The notes below the pieces were generated by a model. The model saw only the letters and a program-made list of their open reading frames with translations. It was not told the origin of the DNA and did not search any database. A stretch of 64,000 bases of DNA from Clostridia bacterium. GTDB lineage: Bacteria > Bacillota > Clostridia > Oscillospirales > Acutalibacteraceae. This document shows positions 60,505 through 64,000 of this stretch, in pieces; the stretch's first letter is position 1; each line of letters starts with the position of its first letter. Made by a program: the position numbers and the translations under genes. The stretch is from the NCBI GenBank assembly GCA_024404115.1, contig JAKSQM010000001.1, positions 1-64,000 of the forward strand, given 5' to 3'.

Positions 60505-61605
60505 ATGGAAAAAGCAGGCGTATATGTTCATATTCCTTTTTGCAAAAGCAAATGCCCCTATTGCGATTTTTACTCAATGAAGCTGCAGGGTGGAATGGAA
60601 AATAAATATTCTGAGTTTGTAGCCGAAAAAGTCAGAGGCTATAAAGAAAATCCGCCTGTTTTGGCAGACACTCTCTATTTTGGCGGAGGAACACCGTCTT
60701 TAATAGGTGCAGATAATATTATAAAAATAACAGAATCCGCAAAAGAAATATGGGATTTTGAAGAGATAACCGTTGAATGTAACCCCTCCTGCGTTGAGGA
60801 TGATTTCTTTAATAAGGTTTCATCTGCTGGTGTCAACAGAATTTCTCTGGGACTTCAATCTGCTGTTGATACAGAGCGACGCTCCCTTGGCAGGCTTGCA
60901 GGGGTGAAAGAGGCAGAGAAATGTATCCGCTCTGCACAGAAAGCAGGCATAGAAAATATCTCTCTTGATGTTATGCTCGGTGTGCCGAATCAGACAGAAA
61001 AGACCCTTGACGAAACGCTGAAATTCTGCACTCAATCAGGTGCAACACATATCAGCGCATATATGCTGAAATTAGAGGAGGACACATTTTTTTATAAAAA
61101 TCAGCAAAAGCTCAATTTGCCCGATGACGATTTCACGGCAGATGCTTATCTGAAAATGGTGTCTTTTCTTGAAAGTGCAGGCTTCCCTCAATATGAAATT
61201 TCTAACTTTGCCCGCAAGGGATACGAAAGCAAGCACAATCTGAAATACTGGAAATGCGGTGAGTATCTGGGTATCGGCCCTGCGGCTCATTCCTTTATAA
61301 ACGGCAAAAGATTTTACTATCCCCGTGATATTGAAAGCTTCATGAATGGCGGTGAGCCTGTTGATGACGGAACGGGCGGCGACATACAGGAATATGTTAT
61401 GCTTCGCCTCAGACTTAAAGACGGAATTTCTTATGATGAGCTTGAAAAGCGTGGATTTGGCTACCTTAATCGTACATTAAAAAAAGAAGTGTCTATTTAC
61501 TCCCAACATGGGTTGATGGACGAAACGGAGGGAGGATTTCACCTGACACCTGCAGGTTTTCTGCTTTCTAACGCAATAATAGCAAAAATTGTCAGCATTT
61601 TTTAG
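60505..61605 (+). CDS. hemW: HemW-like radical SAM protein
   Basis: The 366-aa protein begins GVYVHIPFCKSKCPYCDFYS, with the radical SAM CxxxCxxC plus Phe/Tyr typical of HemW. Next are YFGGGTPSL, VECNPS, NRISLGLQS and MLGVPNQTEKTLDETL. A C-terminal HemN-type domain has KHNLKYWKCGEYLGIGPAAHSF. HemW is a heme chaperone, formerly called oxygen-independent coproporphyrinogen oxidase-like. The start ATG follows TATAGGTGAG. Usual length. Confidence 0.93.
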   Translation: MEKAGVYVHIPFCKSKCPYCDFYSMKLQGGMENKYSEFVAEKVRGYKENPPVLADTLYFGGGTPSLIGADNIIKITESAKEIWDFEEITVECNPSCVEDDFFNKVSSAGVNRISLGLQSAVDTERRSLGRLAGVKEAEKCIRSAQKAGIENISLDVMLGVPNQTEKTLDETLKFCTQSGATHISAYMLKLEEDTFFYKNQQKLNLPDDDFTADAYLKMVSFLESAGFPQYEISNFARKGYESKHNLKYWKCGEYLGIGPAAHSFINGKRFYYPRDIESFMNGGEPVDDGTGGDIQEYVMLRLRLKDGISYDELEKRGFGYLNRTLKKEVSIYSQHGLMDETEGGFHLTPAGFLLSNAIIAKIVSIF

Positions 61606-61615
61606 GCTAAACTTA

Positions 61616-61643
61616 TTGACAAAATATAAAAATATGATATGAT
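61616..61643 (+). promoter_or_regulatory. Promoter of the small secreted protein gene
   Basis: TTGACA (61616-61621), a 16-base spacer and TATGAT (61638-61643) lie about 50 bases before the start codon at 61695. Confidence 0.65.
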
Positions 61644-61694
61644 AAATATGTAATTAAAGCTGTCTATAGTCAGCAATGAAAGGAGTTAATTAAA

Positions 61695-61916
61695 ATGAAA
61701 AAGATTATTGCATCGCTTGCAGCAGTTCTTATGATAGGTGCTACATCTCTCAGTGCATTCGCAGCATATAGCCCTACAGCAGCTCCCGAAGATAACGAGG
61801 AAGAGAATATTGTATCTCCTGACACAAGTTATTCTGTAATGGCAGAGGTTGGCGCTATCGCAGCCGTTGTTTCTTGCTCAGCAGCAGGTATCGTACTTTC
61901 AAAGAAAGTAAAATAA
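61695..61916 (+). CDS. Small exported membrane-anchored protein (73 aa)
   Basis: The protein has a signal peptide (KKIIASLAAVLMIGATSLSAFA), an acidic middle (PEDNEEENIVSPD) and a C-terminal hydrophobic helix (VGAIAAVVSCSAAGIVLSKK) ending in lysines. It resembles a minimal version of the anchored cohesin protein's ends. No LPxTG-like or NPxTN sorting motif is evident, although a sortase gene lies just downstream. AAAGGAG precedes the ATG, and its own promoter and terminator make it monocistronic. Function unknown. Confidence 0.75.
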   Translation: MKKIIASLAAVLMIGATSLSAFAAYSPTAAPEDNEEENIVSPDTSYSVMAEVGAIAAVVSCSAAGIVLSKKVK

Positions 61917-61935
61917 TTTTATTTAGCTAACAACT

Positions 61936-61972
61936 AAGCTCTGTTTTATTTTTGGATAGACGGAGCTTTTTT
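61936..61972 (+). terminator. Terminator after the 73-aa gene
   Basis: AAGCTC and GAGCTT, extended by TG/CG pairing, with a large loop and six Ts. It lies about 20 bases after the stop. Confidence 0.72.
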
Positions 61973-62002
61973 GTTTTAATTAAGGGTAAGTAGTGTGATT
62001 AT

Positions 62003-62812
62003 ATGAGTAAAATAGAATATGACGACGAGTACACATACGAAGAAGAACAAAAAGATAATCGCAAAAGAGCAATCCTTATAATTCTTATTATTCTTCTTTT
62101 CCTTATTTGCTCTATCGGAGCAGTTTATCTTGCATGGAACATTTATAACCTTAAAAAAGGCGCAGACCTTTATTCAAGCGTGCGTGATTCTTATGTTGAC
62201 ACCGATGTTGTTGTAGAAGATAACAGACCCGAAAATCCCATTGATTTTGCATCCTTGAAGCAGAGAAACAGCGACGTTTATGCGTGGCTTGTTGTGCCCA
62301 ATACAAAAATCAATTATCCTATTCTTCAGAACGAAACGACAGATTTCTATCTTCGCCGTTCAATAGATAAGGGTTATCTTTTTGCGGGCTGTATCTACAC
62401 AAACAAGGTCAACAGCAAGGATTTCACCGACCCTGTTACACTTGTTTACGGTCATAATATGAGAGATGACACAATGTTCTGCATGCTTCACAGATTTGAA
62501 GACGAGAAATTCTTTAAAGAAAACAAGTATTTTTATATTTATACCCCCGACAGTAAGCTGACATATGAGATTGTTTCTGCTCTTAAATATGATAACAGAA
62601 GAATCACAACAGCATATGATTTTACTGACCCAGAGCAGCTGCAGGCTTTCCATTACAGCATACTTAATCCCAAATATGAACTTTTTAACTCAAGGAATAT
62701 TGAGCTTACGCTGGACACAAAGATTGTTACTCTCAGCACCTGCGTAGCCAACAGACCGAGTTACAGATATCTTGTAAATGGAGTGTTGATTGATAATGAG
62801 CCAACCAAGTAA
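62003..62812 (+). CDS. srtB: Class B sortase
   Basis: The 269-aa protein has an acidic cytoplasmic start, a membrane helix (AILIILIILLFLICSIGAVYLAW) and a sortase B fold. Key motifs are AWLVVPNTKINYPIL, YGHNMRDDTMF with the catalytic His, LSTCVANRPSYRY with Cys and Arg, and IYTNKVNSKDF. Sortase B enzymes attach proteins to peptidoglycan or build pili. No matching substrate with a sorting signal is visible in this window. The start codon's ribosome site (GGTAAG) is weak. The last 17 bases overlap the LCP gene. Confidence 0.92.
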   Translation: MSKIEYDDEYTYEEEQKDNRKRAILIILIILLFLICSIGAVYLAWNIYNLKKGADLYSSVRDSYVDTDVVVEDNRPENPIDFASLKQRNSDVYAWLVVPNTKINYPILQNETTDFYLRRSIDKGYLFAGCIYTNKVNSKDFTDPVTLVYGHNMRDDTMFCMLHRFEDEKFFKENKYFYIYTPDSKLTYEIVSALKYDNRRITTAYDFTDPEQLQAFHYSILNPKYELFNSRNIELTLDTKIVTLSTCVANRPSYRYLVNGVLIDNEPTK

Positions 62813-64000
62813 TTATTCATCTTCATCATCTGAGCACAGAAGTCATCATTCATCTTCTCACAGCTCTTCGGGGCATCATCACAGCTCGTCAAGCCATCAT
62901 CATAGCTCATCGAGCCATCATCACAGCTCTTCGGGGCATCACCACAGCTCCTCATCAAGCCACCACAGCTCCTCAGGGCATCATCACAGCAGTTCATCAT
63001 CCTCTCACGGAAGCAGTTATTCAGAGCTTTCAGCAGAGGAAAGAATTGCAGCTGAGGAAAAAATCAGGAAGCTTGGAGAGAAATATTCATCTATAAGCAC
63101 AGAGGAAGAAAACCCAGCAGTAAAGAGCAAGCCTCAGAATCCGCAGCGCAAGTATTCATCAGTTGAAAGAGATGATGTTTATTTCAGCGCAGCAAATTCT
63201 GAGTATACATCCGCTAAAAAGAAAAACTCCCCCAGCAGCAGAAAGAAAAAGAACAAAGCTAAAAATAAGGCTTTGAGCGTTATTCTCGGCATTTTCCTTT
63301 TCTTCTTCTCACTTTTGCTTGTAATGGGTATTGCACTTCTTGTTATGATTGCCAGCGGTAAAAAAGACATGCTTGACTACAGCGACGCTAAAATTAAAGT
63401 GATTGCAGATGCTGAGTCTGACGACGACGGTAAAACTGTTAAGTATAACGGCAAAATATACCGACTTAATGAGAGCATCACATCAATTGCCTGCCTCGGT
63501 GTCGATAAAGAAGAAATAAATCAGAACGGTGTTATCGGTTCGGCAGGTCAGGCAGATACAATTATGGTAATTGCCCTCAATACTGACACAGGTGAAGCAA
63601 AGATTATCCCCATCCCCAGAGATACTGTTGCAGATATTGACGTTTATTCAAAGACTGGCTCGTTCATCAGAACAGAAGCAACTCAGATATGTCTTGCATA
63701 TGCATACGGTGATGGCGGTAAGACAAGCTGTGAAAATGTTATATCCTCTATTAAAAAAGTGATATTCGGTATGCCAATCCATTCATATGCGGCGCTTGAC
63801 CTTGCAGGCATTGGCCCTGTTAATGACTCAGTTGGCGGCGTAACAGTTGTTGCACCGGATTCATTCGGCAAATTCGTAAAGGGTGAATCGTATCATCTTC
63901 AGGGCAAGCAGGCAATGGCATTTGTCCGTTACCGTGATACAAGTAAGGTTGAGTCAAACTTAGTCCGTATGAATCATCAGATGGTTTATATTAAGGCATT
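62796..64000 (+). CDS. LCP-family (LytR-CpsA-Psr) protein with His/Ser-rich cytoplasmic tail, partial
   Basis: The gene starts at ATG 62796, 8 bases after GGAG, overlapping srtB, and runs off the window. The first ~75 residues are His/Ser repeats (units like HHHSSSS), followed by an acidic, lysine-rich linker. One membrane helix comes next (VILGIFLFFFSLLLVMGIALLVMIA). The LCP domain begins after it, with SITSIACLGVD, ADTIMVIALNTDTGEAKIIPIPRDT and a later FVRYRDTSKVESNLVRMNHQ. LCP enzymes ligate teichoic acids or capsule to peptidoglycan. The His-rich intracellular tail is unusual and may bind metal. It was missed as a standard ORF only because it is truncated. Confidence 0.9.
   Translation, partial: MSQPSNYSSSSSEHRSHHSSSHSSSGHHHSSSSHHHSSSSHHHSSSGHHHSSSSSHHSSSGHHHSSSSSSHGSSYSELSAEERIAAEEKIRKLGEKYSSISTEEENPAVKSKPQNPQRKYSSVERDDVYFSAANSEYTSAKKKNSPSSRKKKNKAKNKALSVILGIFLFFFSLLLVMGIALLVMIASGKKDMLDYSDAKIKVIADAESDDDGKTVKYNGKIYRLNESITSIACLGVDKEEINQNGVIGSAGQADTIMVIALNTDTGEAKIIPIPRDTVADIDVYSKTGSFIRTEATQICLAYAYGDGGKTSCENVISSIKKVIFGMPIHSYAALDLAGIGPVNDSVGGVTVVAPDSFGKFVKGESYHLQGKQAMAFVRYRDTSKVESNLVRMNHQMVYIKA

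Overview
The window looks like chromosome of a low-GC, spore-forming Clostridium-class gut bacterium, most likely Oscillospiraceae/Ruminococcaceae. Supporting signs are the sporulation genes ylbJ-like, yqfC and yqfD, type I dockerins and cohesin-like domains, Thr/Lys 'TTKATTK' linkers, DUF4364, sortase B, TTG start codons and a THF riboswitch on folT. This family-level placement is inference.

Positions ~1 to ~24.6 kb form an integrated mobile island. One junction lies inside the 23S rRNA methyltransferase gene rlmD/rumA (24288-25712), whose last ~94 codons look element-supplied. The opposite junction lies at the 3' end of a large serine recombinase (1060-2745), and a second 146-bp copy of that end lies 889 bp further out. 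The left half is a mobilization and maintenance module: recombinase, ParB-like protein, RepA-like RecA-fold ATPase, HUH relaxase and MobC. Divergent from it are a 1004-aa protein with a GGADFDGD motif, matching the YonO/RNA-dependent-polymerase-like two-barrel RNA polymerases, and an overlapping 280-aa partner with a C-terminal winged-helix-like segment. No type IV secretion genes are visible, so the island looks mobilizable rather than self-conjugative.

The right half is a defence island: a HEPN-motif protein, Hachiman (hamAB), Kiwa (kwaA plus a kwaB broken by one in-frame TAA), two C5-cytosine methyltransferases interleaved with an HpaII-family endonuclease and a second nuclease-like protein, a Vsr-methyltransferase fusion, and a small controller. 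It ends with tnpV, other element-borne small genes and a DUF2971 protein.

From ~24.3 kb onward the content is mostly chromosomal. There is a sporulation/rlmD group (24.3-29.4 kb), then a GPH sugar transporter. Next is a cohesin-dockerin cluster (30.9-37.1 kb): a membrane-anchored cohesin-like protein beside three secreted dockerin proteins with no recognisable catalytic domain. It is followed by serS, a serine hydrolase, RNase Y, an SGNH hydrolase, and two paralogous surface proteins with Thr/Lys repeats and a Cys/His C-terminal head around an XRE regulator (42.9-45.2 kb). After these come fba, three metallophosphoesterases, riboswitch-controlled folT, a glycosyltransferase, a PHP phosphatase, a MATE exporter, a DUF348/3D cell-wall protein, lepA, a second GPH transporter and hemW. 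The window ends in sortase B overlapping an LCP-family protein with a His/Ser-rich tail that runs off the edge.

No rRNA, tRNA or CRISPR array was recognised by eye. All family assignments come from motif reading; no database search was possible.
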